DNA from: Chloroflexota bacterium
GTDB taxonomy: Bacteria > Chloroflexota > Anaerolineae > Aggregatilineales > Phototrophicaceae
DNA length: 64,000 nucleotides
Reading direction: 5' to 3'
NCBI GenBank assembly: GCA_011523515.1
Contig: WTGO01000118.1
Span: forward strand, 1-64,000
Each line of letters starts with the position of its first letter. Position 1 is the stretch's first letter. Of the stretch, positions 1-8,694 are shown one piece after another. The notes below the pieces were generated by a model that was not told the origin of the DNA, did no database searches, and saw only the letters and a program-made list of their open reading frames with translations. A program made the position numbers and the translations under genes.

Positions 1-71
1 TACTCATATTTAGCACCTTCTCTCATTTCCTGCTTTATCGGACAAGCCTTACAAACTGCCCCGGACAGGGA

Positions 72-1754
72 CTAGCACTGATCGGCGTTGATGAACTGCT
101 GGAAGATGGACTTGTAGATCGCGAACCCTTGCCCCGTACCGGTGTGGTTGGGGCTGGCGCAATCGGCCGACGCATGCCAGGAAGCGACGACATCGTTGGC
201 ATCCAGGCTGGAGCCGTCATGGAAGATGACGCCATCGCGCAGATGGAAAGTCCAGACCATGCCGTCATCTGAAATATCCCAGCTTTCCGCCAAACCCGGG
301 ATCACATCGACGCCGCCCTTGGCGAAGTCCAGCAAGGATTCCGAGACCTGATGGCAGGCGCGGAAAGACTCGCCGTCCCAAGTATCGTTGCAATAGAGCG
401 AGATCGGCTCGGCATTCTGCATGTAGATGACGTTGTTATCGTCCGGATCCTCGATGCGAGAGAACTCCTCGGTGCCATCGAGAACGCCCGGATGAACGCC
501 GATCATGCGCACTTGCCAGACATCGGCGGCGCCGGCGTGGCCAAAGGGCACCCAGGGCACCGCTTGCGCCATACCGGCCGCAACCTGCTCGAATAGCGCC
601 ATACGCTGGTCGGGTTCAAGAACCTGACCGGCCTCAATTAGAGGTTCGTAAATCGCGGGATAGGGCTCGCCCATCTGGTTGTAGTTGGGACCATGGCAGC
701 AAGTCAGGAAGTTGGACGCATCGGGGAAGTCCGCATGCCAGCCCAGGATATGCAGCGGTTCATTGCCCGACAGCGCCGAGGCGATGAAGGCGCCGGATTC
801 GACAACTTGCACATCGGCAATGACGCCGATATCCGCCAATTGCGCCGCGACATCATTGGCGATGATGCCCGGATTCGGCAAGTAACCGCGCACGACATCG
901 CGCCAGGTCAGGGTCAGCGCGCGCGATTCACCCGTGCGCGTATCCACCAGGGACTCCAGCGGCAATGAGAAACCCAGATCAGCCGCGGCCTCTTCCAGCA
1001 GCGCCACCGCAGCGTCCTGATCGAAACCGGGCACGCCGCCTTCCCCGACATGGCCGAAGACCGCCGGCGGTACAAAGTCGGGCGTCAGCGGGGAACCGGG
1101 CGGGAAGAAGTTGTCGACGATGCGCTGCCGGTCAATGCCCATGGCGATGGCGGTACGCACGCGCACATCATTGAGCGGCTCGAAGAAATTGCTCATCGCG
1201 ACATACACGCCGGTCAGCGGCGGGATGTCAATCAGATTGAAGTTGGGATCGGCGCGGAATACCGGGATATCATCCGGATTGGCGAACTTCATGCCGTCTA
1301 TGGTACCGGCGCGCAATTCGGTAGCCCGTGCCGCCGCCTCGGAGTTCCAGCGCAGAATGACCGTGTCTTCAATGGAGGGTTCGCCCCAATAGTCGTCGAA
1401 GCGCTCAAATACCATTTCATTGCCCTGGTCCCAGTTGACCAGGCGCAGCGGTCCCGTGCCGATGGGATCAGTCAGGATATCACCCTCGCCGCCCGTCGCG
1501 TCAAGGTATTCACTGGGATGGACGGACAAACCAAGGCTAGCCATCTCCTGGGCGAAGATCGCGTCCGGGTTGCAAAGTGTGACTTGGACGGTAAGCGAGT
1601 CAAGCGCCTTGACTGACTTCAGATTGCCGCCGTAATCACAGTCGGCGGCGGCGAAGCTCAACAGATCGTCTTGCCCGGCCGCGGGCAGAATCGTCAAACT
1701 CAGCGTCAACAACAGGAGTGCTAAAATCGATAAGATGCGGCGAATTGTGAACAT
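72..1754 (-). CDS. ABC transporter substrate-binding protein, family 5 (peptide/nickel type), circularly permuted
   Basis: A 560-residue secreted solute-binding protein, presumably feeding a peptide-type ABC importer that is not in the window. The first ~28 residues are a signal peptide (hydrophobic core, AAG-Q cleavage-like end). The start at 1754 is chosen because GGAGGC lies 7 nt upstream; an open extension to 1838 has no such site. Segment order is unusual. Residues ~33-430 match the middle and C-terminal parts of SBP_bac_5 proteins ([15 protein letters not shown], then [10 protein letters not shown]). The normally N-terminal lobe ([40 protein letters not shown]) follows at ~442-560. The domain is therefore circularly permuted. 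I recall similar layouts in Chloroflexota. Family is confident; the ligand is unknown. Confidence 0.88.
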   Translation of the reverse strand: MFTIRRILSILALLLLTLSLTILPAAGQDDLLSFAAADCDYGGNLKSVKALDSLTVQVTLCNPDAIFAQEMASLGLSVHPSEYLDATGGEGDILTDPIGTGPLRLVNWDQGNEMVFERFDDYWGEPSIEDTVILRWNSEAAARATELRAGTIDGMKFANPDDIPVFRADPNFNLIDIPPLTGVYVAMSNFFEPLNDVRVRTAIAMGIDRQRIVDNFFPPGSPLTPDFVPPAVFGHVGEGGVPGFDQDAAVALLEEAAADLGFSLPLESLVDTRTGESRALTLTWRDVVRGYLPNPGIIANDVAAQLADIGVIADVQVVESGAFIASALSGNEPLHILGWHADFPDASNFLTCCHGPNYNQMGEPYPAIYEPLIEAGQVLEPDQRMALFEQVAAGMAQAVPWVPFGHAGAADVWQVRMIGVHPGVLDGTEEFSRIEDPDDNNVIYMQNAEPISLYCNDTWDGESFRACHQVSESLLDFAKGGVDVIPGLAESWDISDDGMVWTFHLRDGVIFHDGSSLDANDVVASWHASADCASPNHTGTGQGFAIYKSIFQQFINADQC

Positions 1755-1912
1755 GCGTTGCCTCCATAGCTTGGCGTTTAGTGTAGTCAACTCAATCGCG
1801 AGCATACTCAATTGTAACGCACCGGGGTTGTACGACAAAAATCTGGCGCGCGCGTAATGACGAAGCTGTCACATTGCGGCATTAGAAACTTGGATGAACG
1901 CGGATCGAAGCG

Positions 1913-2671
1913 CTAAAACTCGAATTCGTCGAAGTCGCGGCAGAGATGAACAGGCCCGTCGTAAACTTCGGCGGCCTCCGCTACCAACAGTTCCGGGTCC
2001 TGGTTCCACACCTGATAGTGAATCAGGCGCAATTCCTTGGCTTCGGCTTCCGTCGCCGCCTCACCCGCCATACGCGCCGTGCTGTGCCCCGGCGGCGGAC
2101 CACCCGCTTCGTGGATGAAAATATCCGCGCCGTGGCCGATTTTCAGCGCGTTCAAGCAGGGTTCGGTATCGCAGCTGTAGGCCAGCACTTTGCCGTTATG
2201 CTTGTTGGTAATGCGCATGCCGATGGTCGGGATGAAGTGCACCACCGGAAAGGAACGGATAGCAAAGTCTTCATTTTCAAAGAGCAAGGTATTGTCATGC
2301 CGGCCAATGCGCGAAAACGATACCGGGAAAAAATTCGGCCAGTATTCCCAGCCGTACATATCCATGGTCTCTTCGACGCGGTTGATGCAGTGGGGGATGC
2401 CGTAGAAGCGCATCGGCGCCTTGCGCCCCATCTGCCACATATGCATCAGCATATTGGGCACGCCGGCCACGTGATCGGAATGAAAATGGGTCAGGATGAT
2501 ATCTTGCAGCAGGTCGTCGTTAATTCCCAGGCGCTTGATTTTGTCCAAGGGGTTTGAGCCGGCATCCACCAGAACGGGCGTATCTTTCTCACCGACTAGC
2601 AGGAAATGCGTATAATCATGCTCGGCATTATTGACTGCACCGGCGGAACCCAGAATGATTACGCGCGCCAT
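1913..2671 (-). CDS. MBL-fold metallo-hydrolase (RNase Z-like)
   Basis: A 252-aa cytoplasmic metallo-beta-lactamase-fold hydrolase. The zinc-binding HFHSDH motif (HxHxDH) sits at residues 62-67, after a strand ending in VLVDAG. Later ligand-type positions appear in VVHFIPT, in YSCDTEPC (bridging Asp) and in FIHEAGG. The pattern is that of RNase Z/AtsA-like enzymes, but at this length it is more likely a generic phosphodiesterase or ester hydrolase than the tRNA 3'-processing enzyme. It lies 158 bp downstream of nothing co-directional that is clearly related, so the substrate cannot be inferred. Start ATG at 2671 precedes a typical MARVIILGSAGA N-terminal strand. Confidence 0.85.
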   Translation of the reverse strand: MARVIILGSAGAVNNAEHDYTHFLLVGEKDTPVLVDAGSNPLDKIKRLGINDDLLQDIILTHFHSDHVAGVPNMLMHMWQMGRKAPMRFYGIPHCINRVEETMDMYGWEYWPNFFPVSFSRIGRHDNTLLFENEDFAIRSFPVVHFIPTIGMRITNKHNGKVLAYSCDTEPCLNALKIGHGADIFIHEAGGPPPGHSTARMAGEAATEAEAKELRLIHYQVWNQDPELLVAEAAEVYDGPVHLCRDFDEFEF

Positions 2672-2878
2672 ACTCTCGCCTTTGATCTGCCGAGCGACCG
2701 CTCAAGCCGGGTTACGCATTACTGAGCCCGCGGCTTCGCCCTAAAGACGATACCATAATACTGCGAAATCCAAAAAAATGTAATCTGATTCGATACTAGT
2801 GTACGGACCGTGCGCGCTGCCAGAAATGTATGGTTCAGAGCCGCGTATCAGATTGAATCTATGTATTCGGCAGCGCCG

Positions 2879-3967
2879 CTACCCGGATTCCGCTGAACGA
2901 GCCGTCTCCGCGTCTTCAGCTTGCGCGTCAGCCGCCTTGGCTGCGTCGGAGCCGCCACCATAGTGCCGGCGCAGCAGCAAGCCGACGGCCACCACAAATG
3001 CGATCAAGGTGATTGTCTGCGAGCTATTAATCCCGGACTGACCGATAACCGCGATCTCGACGCGCAAGAATTCCAGAAGAAAGCGACCGAAGGAGTACTG
3101 CGCAATGTAAAGCAGAAAAATGTCGCCGCTGAGCAAACGGCCGCGATATTGATGATAAATCCGCCACAACACGTAGAAGGCGACCAGGCTCCAAAGCGCC
3201 TCATACGCCCAAATCGGATGAAATAGCGTGTCGATGGGATAGTCGATCAAGCTCTCGAAGGGCGCCACGCGCGCGTCGCGCGGTATCTGAATGCCCCAGG
3301 GAAGATTGGTCGGCGCGCCATAGAGCTCCTGGTTGACGTAGTTGGCGAAACGGCCAATCGCCTGCCCAAGCGGGATTGAAACGCCGGCGATGTCCATCCA
3401 GGGCGTCAGCCGCATGCCCTCGTCAGGAAACGTGCTGACGGGACGCTGATAGCGAAATGACGGGACGTCCTTTCCGGTGACGCGCAGCGCAACCATTTTC
3501 GCCAGCCACTCGAGCCACTGGATCAGCCACAGTAGCGGCGTGAGAATTGTAGTCAGCAAGCCGATGATGCGGTTGTGCCAGGCGCTCAAATACAGATACG
3601 CGCCCAGCGCGCCGCCGATGATAGCGCCGAATATGCTTAAGCCGCCGCTCCAAATTGCGATGGCGCCATTTGCGGTATCAAAGAAATTCTCGAAAAACCA
3701 GGCAGTATTCTGGCAGACCTCGCCCTCGATGCCGCAACCCTGAATTAGGGATACGGGCGGAAAGAAAACAAACCACAAGCGCGCGCCCACAATGCCTGGC
3801 ACAATCGCCCAGGTCAGGCCACCCCAGATATGATCGCTATCGCGGCCGCTGCGGCTGGCCAGCAAAGACGCGATATAGGCGCTCGCCAGCAACGCCACCA
3901 CAATGATGATGCCGTAATAGCGAATCTGCAGATTTCCGATTACAAGATGGGCTTGTTCAAATTCCAT
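2879..3967 (-). CDS. lgt: Prolipoprotein diacylglyceryl transferase
   Basis: An integral membrane enzyme that transfers diacylglycerol from phosphatidylglycerol to the lipobox cysteine of prolipoproteins. The Lgt signature appears as GRFANYVNQELYG at residues 205-217, with the upstream YYGIIIV and GGLSIFGAIIGG membrane segments typical of the family. At 362 aa it is longer than the usual ~270-300. Most of the excess is an insertion between about residues 128 and 190 (charged, with VTGKDVPSFRYQ), plus an acidic/Ala-rich C-terminal tail. Its ATG follows the TAA stop of the phosphatidyltransferase with no gap, and the GAGGTGA ribosome site lies inside that gene's last codons, so the two are translationally coupled. 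Confidence 0.93.
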   Translation of the reverse strand: MEFEQAHLVIGNLQIRYYGIIIVVALLASAYIASLLASRSGRDSDHIWGGLTWAIVPGIVGARLWFVFFPPVSLIQGCGIEGEVCQNTAWFFENFFDTANGAIAIWSGGLSIFGAIIGGALGAYLYLSAWHNRIIGLLTTILTPLLWLIQWLEWLAKMVALRVTGKDVPSFRYQRPVSTFPDEGMRLTPWMDIAGVSIPLGQAIGRFANYVNQELYGAPTNLPWGIQIPRDARVAPFESLIDYPIDTLFHPIWAYEALWSLVAFYVLWRIYHQYRGRLLSGDIFLLYIAQYSFGRFLLEFLRVEIAVIGQSGINSSQTITLIAFVVAVGLLLRRHYGGGSDAAKAADAQAEDAETARSAESG

Positions 3968-4603
3968 TTACTCACCTCGGCTCTTCAATGTCGAATAGAC
4001 ATGCCACAGTCGTTGCATCGCTGTGAAGTTCGTACCCAGCGCCAAGATCAGAGTACCGATCTCCAAGGGCAGCTTCGACTCCAGCAAACCGCTGCCGATC
4101 GTCATCAGCAAAATGACGACCACCCGCTCCATGCGCGTAAAGAGGCCAACGGTCGTGCCGACGCCGACTTTGGCGTCATCGGCTCGGGCCCGAACATAGC
4201 TCACCAGATAGCTGCCCACCAGCGCAGCCAGCGCCAGCGCCAGCATATCCGGACGCCCTCGCACCGCAAAATAATAGCCTAATGCGCCGAAAATTAAACC
4301 GTCAGCATAGCGGTCAAGCGTCGAATCCAGCACCATGCCGAAGGCGCCAGTCCGCCCTATCGCCCGCGCCACCGCGCCGTCAAGCGCATCCAGCGGCAGG
4401 CTGATCAACAAGATTAAACCGCCCGCCAGCAGCTCGCCGCGCGCCAAGCTCAGCGCCGCGACCGCCACCAGCGCCAGGCCGAAAACCGTCACCCAATCCG
4501 GGTGAATGCCGAGCCCCGCCAGCGCGCCGCCGCAGCGGTTCAGGGGCCGCAGCAGCAGACTTCGCAGGCGGTCGGTCAGGGTTTGCGGCGCGTCTTCAGG
4601 CAT
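3968..4603 (-). CDS. CDP-alcohol phosphatidyltransferase family protein
   Basis: A 211-aa membrane enzyme of phospholipid synthesis that displaces CMP from a CDP-activated lipid with an alcohol. The catalytic signature D-x2-D-G-x2-A-R-x8-G-x3-D-x3-D is complete: D72, D75, G76, A79, R80, G89, D93 and D97. Hydrophobic segments flank it at ~38-70, ~100-130 and ~165-185. It could be a phosphatidylglycerophosphate or phosphatidylinositol-phosphate synthase; the alcohol acceptor cannot be read from the sequence. Its coupling to lgt, which consumes phosphatidylglycerol, makes a role in anionic phospholipid supply attractive but inferential. Confidence 0.88.
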   Translation of the reverse strand: MPEDAPQTLTDRLRSLLLRPLNRCGGALAGLGIHPDWVTVFGLALVAVAALSLARGELLAGGLILLISLPLDALDGAVARAIGRTGAFGMVLDSTLDRYADGLIFGALGYYFAVRGRPDMLALALAALVGSYLVSYVRARADDAKVGVGTTVGLFTRMERVVVILLMTIGSGLLESKLPLEIGTLILALGTNFTAMQRLWHVYSTLKSRGE

Positions 4604-4612
4604 TATCTGACC

Positions 4613-4641
4613 TTGAAAGCAGCCCTTGCTTTCGCTACACT
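4613..4641 (+). promoter_or_regulatory. Sigma70-type promoter of tRNA-Pro
   Basis: TTGAAA at 4613-4618 and TACACT at 4636-4641 are separated by 17 bp and lie about 14 bp before the tRNA 5' end. It is divergent from the phosphatidyltransferase start at 4603. Confidence 0.6.
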
Positions 4642-4655
4642 ACTCGCGATTTTGT

Positions 4656-4729
4656 CGGGGCGTGGCGCAGCCCGGTAGCGCGCACCGTTCGGGTCGGTGA
4701 GGTCGTGGGTTCAAATCCCGCCGCCCCGA
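4656..4729 (+). tRNA. tRNA-Pro (anticodon CGG)
   Basis: A full cloverleaf can be folded. The acceptor stem CGGGGCG (4656-4662) pairs with CGCCCCG (4722-4728). The D arm is GCGC/GCGC, the anticodon stem CACCG/CGGTG encloses loop TTCGGGT with anticodon CGG (4690-4692), and the T arm GTGGG/CCCGC has a TTCAAAT loop. The discriminator is A (4729). The 3' CCA is not encoded, so a CCA-adding enzyme is needed. It decodes CCG, which fits the GC-rich codon usage. Confidence 0.95.
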
Positions 4730-4767
4730 CAGGCCCACCAACTCATCCCGCATTAAGCGGCGCTCTT

Positions 4768-6015
4768 TCATCGTGCCGGTACCGCCACTTTGGCGCCTTG
4801 GCCAAATCCGTTATTGCGCGCCCAGAACCAGAGCAAGACACCCGGCACGATCGACAGGCTGTAGAGTATGGCGCCAAGCCAATTCGGCAAGGTCGGATCG
4901 ATCGCAAACAGCACGCCCGAAACCGCCGTCGAGAAAATGACCGCCAGGTTCATGACCGATTGATGCAGACCCAGGATCGCGCCGCGCAGCGATTTGGAAA
5001 CAGTTTTTGTCACCAGAGACTGCAGCGCCGGCATGAGAAGCCCGCTGCCGATGGCGAACAAGACCATGCTGAGCGCGGCAAGCCCGGGCCCCATGGCTAC
5101 GGCCAATATTAACAGCGCCAATGCGCGCGCCACGGAACCGAGCATGACAATTCCGGGATCTGACGCGCGCTTGAGGGCAGCCGGAAGCAGAACAATCTGA
5201 GTAAAGAACTGTCCAATGCCGACCACCATTAGCAGCAGGCCCACGCCCAGGCTGACGGCGGCGAAGTCATCGCCGGCGAAGAGCACCGCTTCCGCGAAGA
5301 GCGCAAACGTGCCGATTAACAGACCAAAACCGAAGCGACCGACGAAGGTAACGCACATGACCGCCATAAGCGGCACATTGCTAACCAGCGCGGCCGGGTC
5401 GATGCGCGCCCGCTTGTCATGGCGATTTAGCGCTTGATCTTCCGGCGACAAGGTCTCTTCAAGCGTCAGCCAGGTGATCAAGACGGTTACCAGGGCGGCG
5501 GCCGCGGCGACAATGAAGGGCGCGCGCGGGCCCAGTTCGCTGGCCAAAACACCGCCCATCGCCGGACCGAAGATAAAGCCGAGCCCGAAGGCGGCCATAA
5601 CATAGCCCAGCGCCTGAGTACGCCTGTGCTCCGGCATAATGTCCGTGACATAGGCCAAAGCCACCACGATATTGCCGCCGGTAACGCCGTCCAGTATGCG
5701 CGCAGCGAACAGCAACCCGGCCGATTGCGCGAAGCCGATCATCAGAAAAGCGATGACCGTGCCCACCTGGCTCAGCAGCAGTACAGGCAGGCGCCCGCGC
5801 CGATCGGACAAGCGGCCGATGAAGGGCCCGGCCACAAACTGCGCCGCGAAAAACGCGGTCAGCAGCAGCGTGATCACTTCCGGCGACAGGCTAAACTCGC
5901 CCTGCGCGTAGAGCGGCAAGATAGGATGGACCATCGCCGTGCCGATCATCTGCACAACGACTATCAAGAGGATAGTGAGAAGGCGGCGGTCAAAAGCCCA
6001 GTGCTCGAATCGCAA
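4768..6015 (-). CDS. MFS transporter, DHA1/TetA-like
   Basis: A 415-aa, 12-TM major facilitator protein of the drug:H+ antiporter-1 type. Motif A between TM2 and TM3 reads GRLSDRRGRLPVLL, and antiporter motif C in TM5 reads GFIFGPAMGGVL. An acidic cytoplasmic loop around residues 190-205 (EETLSPEDQALNRHD) separates the two six-helix bundles. It is convergent with the tRNA-Pro gene (39 bp apart). It is more distant from the two MFS genes at 22-25 kb than those are from each other. Substrate unknown; efflux of a small amphiphile is the usual family role. Confidence 0.88.
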   Translation of the reverse strand: MRFEHWAFDRRLLTILLIVVVQMIGTAMVHPILPLYAQGEFSLSPEVITLLLTAFFAAQFVAGPFIGRLSDRRGRLPVLLLSQVGTVIAFLMIGFAQSAGLLFAARILDGVTGGNIVVALAYVTDIMPEHRRTQALGYVMAAFGLGFIFGPAMGGVLASELGPRAPFIVAAAAALVTVLITWLTLEETLSPEDQALNRHDKRARIDPAALVSNVPLMAVMCVTFVGRFGFGLLIGTFALFAEAVLFAGDDFAAVSLGVGLLLMVVGIGQFFTQIVLLPAALKRASDPGIVMLGSVARALALLILAVAMGPGLAALSMVLFAIGSGLLMPALQSLVTKTVSKSLRGAILGLHQSVMNLAVIFSTAVSGVLFAIDPTLPNWLGAILYSLSIVPGVLLWFWARNNGFGQGAKVAVPAR

Positions 6016-6248
6016 CAGAGGAATGCCTTAAAGAACGCAGAGAGTCATCGTCCTATCCTATGCCAATTCCGAGCTGATGGTAAGCCACAATAAGCGCCGG
6101 TCGCGCTGACGACAATGCTGCCTGGCCGCTTCCTTCCGCGAACGCGACCATCTAGTCGCCGCGACAGACCCAAGATCGGCTACGCTGGCGTCATGGCCGT
6201 CTCAAGCCTGGACCGTTTTGGACAGATCTCGTCTCACGCGGCCGCAGA

Positions 6249-6342
6249 AGTAATTCCAACAAAGTAATGAGAAACTGGATTCAAGTCGGTTGTAGGGGCG
6301 ACACTGTCCTCTCATCTTTTGCATTACTTGCTTGGAATTACT
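6249..6342. repeat. MITE-like 94-bp unit with 21-bp inverted terminal repeats
   Basis: The left arm 6249-6269 reads AGTAATTCCAACAAAGTAAT(G). The right arm 6322-6342 is its reverse complement at 19 of 21 positions. The 52-bp interior has no coding potential. The unit would fit a miniature inverted-repeat transposable element or the remnant of an insertion sequence. A protein-binding or RNA hairpin role is also possible. I see no second copy in this window. Confidence 0.55.
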
Positions 6343-6355
6343 GAAGCCTGCTATC

Positions 6356-6382
6356 TGTCCGAAAAAAGTTTTTCGTCGGACA
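6356..6382. repeat. Stem-loop next to the MITE-like unit
   Basis: TGTCCGA and TCGGACA form 7-bp arms. Inside them an A-run and a T-run pair further with a two-base bulge. It is not followed by a clear T-tract on either strand, so a terminator role is uncertain. It could be part of the neighbouring repeat element. Confidence 0.45.
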
Positions 6383-6533
6383 GAAAACGGACGGACAAGC
6401 GTTCGGCCACAGCATAATCAATAGAACGTCATTGACATACGCCAATCCCGTCCGGCATCAGGTTTGCGGGGGGCGTGCCGCAATGCTAGACTCTAACCCG
6501 TTCCAGGATTAGCGCTGCGAGCGGGAGCCAGAC

Positions 6534-7148
6534 TTGACCACAACACTCTATTTGATGCGACACGGAGAAGTGCATAATCCGGCCCATATACTTTATGGGC
6601 GCAGGCCGGGCTTCTTCCTCAGCGAAGCCGGCAAAGCGCAGGCGCATGCCGCCGGCGGCTGGCTGGCCGACAAGCCGCTGACCGCCATCTACGCCAGCCC
6701 CATGGAGCGCGCGCAGCAGACAGCCGGCATCGTGGCCGGCTATCTGCCGAAGTTGTCCCCGGCGACGGACGAGCGCATTATTGAGGTCAGCACGCCCTAC
6801 GAAGGTCAGCCGATTGACGACCTGGCCGCCATGGGCTGGGACCTGTACACCGGCAATCAGCCGCCGCATGAAGTTCCCGACACGGTACTTGACCGCGTAC
6901 TGGACTTTTTGGACGACGTGGTCGAGCGGCACAGCGGGCAATCGGTCGCCGCCGTTGCGCATGGCGACATTCTCGTTTTCGCCTGGTTGCACGCCCAAGG
7001 TGTCGAGCCGGCGGCGCTGATGAAAGACCGCCTGCAAGATTACGCCCTGCCGGTGGATTACCCGGCGACCGCCTCCATTATGACCTTTGAGCTGCAAACT
7101 TCACCGCGACAAGCCTTGCCACGGGTCGCTTACCATTGTCCCTACTAA
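6534..7148 (+). CDS. Histidine phosphatase family protein (phosphoglycerate mutase-like)
   Basis: A 204-aa cytoplasmic phosphatase. The catalytic RHG motif sits at residues 9-11 (LYLMRHGE; H10 would be the phosphorylated histidine), followed by YASPMERAQQTA with the family's conserved Arg and the second histidine in AVAHGDIL. This matches the branch that includes alpha-ribazole phosphatase and broad-specificity phosphatases. Start is TTG at 6534, supported by GGGAG 6 nt upstream. It is convergent with the enolase-family gene (10-bp gap), so they are not an operon. The specific substrate cannot be deduced. Confidence 0.88.
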   Translation: MTTTLYLMRHGEVHNPAHILYGRRPGFFLSEAGKAQAHAAGGWLADKPLTAIYASPMERAQQTAGIVAGYLPKLSPATDERIIEVSTPYEGQPIDDLAAMGWDLYTGNQPPHEVPDTVLDRVLDFLDDVVERHSGQSVAAVAHGDILVFAWLHAQGVEPAALMKDRLQDYALPVDYPATASIMTFELQTSPRQALPRVAYHCPY

Positions 7149-7158
7149 CTGCCGCGCA

Positions 7159-8319
7159 TCAGGCCCAAAGCGGCGCGAAAGGATTGCTTTCCCGCCAGCG
7201 GGCTTCGGCTTCGGCCAGCCGCTCGCGCTGCACGTCCACGCCGATGCCTGGCCCATCCGGCAAGCGGATCGTACTGCCGGGCGCCAGCTCGAAAGGAGGC
7301 TCGGTGATATCGGGATCGAAATAGCGGCTGGTCGCCGAGATATCGCTGGGCAGGTTGACCGCCGGCAGCGCCGCGAAAGACAGATTGGCGGCGCGACCGA
7401 TGCCCGTCTCCAGCATGCCGCCGATCCAGAGGGGCGTTTCTGTCTCTTGGCAGAGCCGGTAAATCTTGAGGCTCTCCGTGTAGCCGCCCACACGGGTTGG
7501 TTTGAGATTCAGAATCCGGCCCGCGCCCAGGCGCAAGGCAATCCGCCAGTCATGGGCCGAATAAATGCTTTCGTCGAGGCAGATCGGCGTGTTCAGTTGG
7601 GGCTGCAGCTGGCTGTGCTCATAAATATCGTCATGAGCGAGCGGCTGTTCAATCATTAGCAGGTCGAATTGGTCAAGCTGTTTAAGGCGCTCGGCATCAT
7701 CCAGCGTATAGGCGCTGTTGGCGTCCAGCATCAGGGTGATATCGGGAAAGCGGGCGCGGACGGCGCGCGCCAGTTCAAGGTCCCAGCCCGGCTCGATCTT
7801 GAGCTTGATGCGTCCGTAACCTTCGTCCAGCCGCTTTTGAATCAGCGCCAACTGCGCCTCAAGCGTATCCTGGATGCCGATGCTGACGCCGACAAGGGCC
7901 GACTCGCGCGGCGCGTTTCCTGCCGGCAGGTGGGCGGCGAAGTAATCCGCCAGGCGCATGTCATTGGCTTTGGCCAGCAAATCCCAAAGCGCCGCTTCCA
8001 GTCCGGCGCGCGCATGATGATTGCCGCGCACCCCCTTAACCAAAGCCGGCGTATCGGTCGGCGTGTGTAATGTCTGCCCCAGCAACTTGGGAATGAGAAA
8101 GTCGCGCGTGACGTGCAGCGCGGTAAGCACGGTCTCCGAGCCGTACGAGGGTTTGGTCTTGAGCGCAGTTTCGCCCCAGCCCGTAAGACCGCTCTCGCTC
8201 ACCGCTTCTACGATAATGGCGGTCTTGAAGGGCTCGGCACCATAGCTGGTCTTGAGCAGCTCGACCAGAGGCAGCGCCACGACATGCAGTTTGATAGCTT
8301 TGATTGTGACCGGCTTCAA
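7159..8319 (-). CDS. menC: o-Succinylbenzoate synthase / N-succinylamino acid racemase (enolase superfamily)
   Basis: A 386-aa muconate-lactonizing subgroup enolase. The family's catalytic set is present: the KxK pair K172/K174 (GRIKLKIEPG), metal ligands D199 (LMLDANSAY), E224 (MIEQPL) and D249 (CLDES), and the second base K273 (NLKPTRVGG). The GGMLETGIGRAAN segment near residue 298 is typical of the OSBS/NSAR type-2 family. OSBS makes o-succinylbenzoate for menaquinone, while NSAR racemizes N-succinyl amino acids; many members do both. No other men genes are nearby, so the physiological role is open. TTG start with AGGA 8 nt upstream. Confidence 0.82.
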   Translation of the reverse strand: MKPVTIKAIKLHVVALPLVELLKTSYGAEPFKTAIIVEAVSESGLTGWGETALKTKPSYGSETVLTALHVTRDFLIPKLLGQTLHTPTDTPALVKGVRGNHHARAGLEAALWDLLAKANDMRLADYFAAHLPAGNAPRESALVGVSIGIQDTLEAQLALIQKRLDEGYGRIKLKIEPGWDLELARAVRARFPDITLMLDANSAYTLDDAERLKQLDQFDLLMIEQPLAHDDIYEHSQLQPQLNTPICLDESIYSAHDWRIALRLGAGRILNLKPTRVGGYTESLKIYRLCQETETPLWIGGMLETGIGRAANLSFAALPAVNLPSDISATSRYFDPDITEPPFELAPGSTIRLPDGPGIGVDVQRERLAEAEARWRESNPFAPLWA

Positions 8320-8467
8320 ATTTGCTGTCCTCCCGTTTGCTAGTAGCTGAATTGTAGCGGCAAAACGACAGATACCTATGGAACATTACCGACCGGCGGC
8401 CGTCCCGACCGAATCTGGTGCCTTTATATATTCTATATGAAGAACCCCTGTACATTATGCCCGACTC

Positions 8468-8476
8468 TGTTATACT
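8468..8476 (+). promoter_or_regulatory. Extended -10 promoter of the 52-codon gene
   Basis: TGT-TATACT (8468-8476) fits the extended -10 consensus TGnTATAAT. No convincing -35 lies 16-18 bp upstream. The predicted start of transcription is ~30 nt before the ATG at 8513. Confidence 0.5.
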
Positions 8477-8512
8477 ATTTAGTGTGGCTGGTTACACCAA
8501 AGGAGATCTACC

Positions 8513-8671
8513 ATGCACAATTTCGCTCTAGTCGCCGTGCAGCTGCAGAAGCAACGCGCGCAAGACCTTATGGAAGAAGCGCGAATCGAGCGTTTTTTGC
8601 ACGAAAAGAAGCATCGCGACGCCAACGAATGGCAGCGGCGACGCCTTCAACGCCAGCGCAACGCCAATTAG
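8513..8671 (+). CDS. Small basic, helix-rich protein of unknown function (52 aa)
   Basis: The reading frame starts with ATG at 8513, preceded by AAAGGAG with 7-nt spacing, one of the best ribosome sites in the window, and ends with TAG at 8669. The product is strongly charged (many R, K, E, Q), without cysteines or a membrane segment, and looks like one continuous amphipathic helix (for example RIERFLHEKKHRDANEWQRR). It has its own extended -10 promoter and an intrinsic terminator 24 bp after the stop. I recognise no family. It may bind RNA or a partner protein; that is conjecture. Confidence 0.65.
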   Translation: MHNFALVAVQLQKQRAQDLMEEARIERFLHEKKHRDANEWQRRRLQRQRNAN

Positions 8672-8694
8672 CAACATTGCGCCCATCAAACCAT

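Larger units (their letters stand above)
6016..6533. other. 518-bp gene-free region with repeat structures
   Basis: This interval lies between divergent MFS and phosphatase genes. I see no credible gene. It holds a pair of 21-bp inverted repeats (6249-6342) and a separate hairpin (6356-6382). Its overall size is larger than most spacers here, suggesting insertion of a short element. Confidence 0.6.

Noticed and set aside
2760..2870. Partial inverted repeat around CTGATTCGATA and TATCAGATTGAA
   Set aside because: The arms match only partly and no T-tract follows lgt, so I do not call a terminator or operator.
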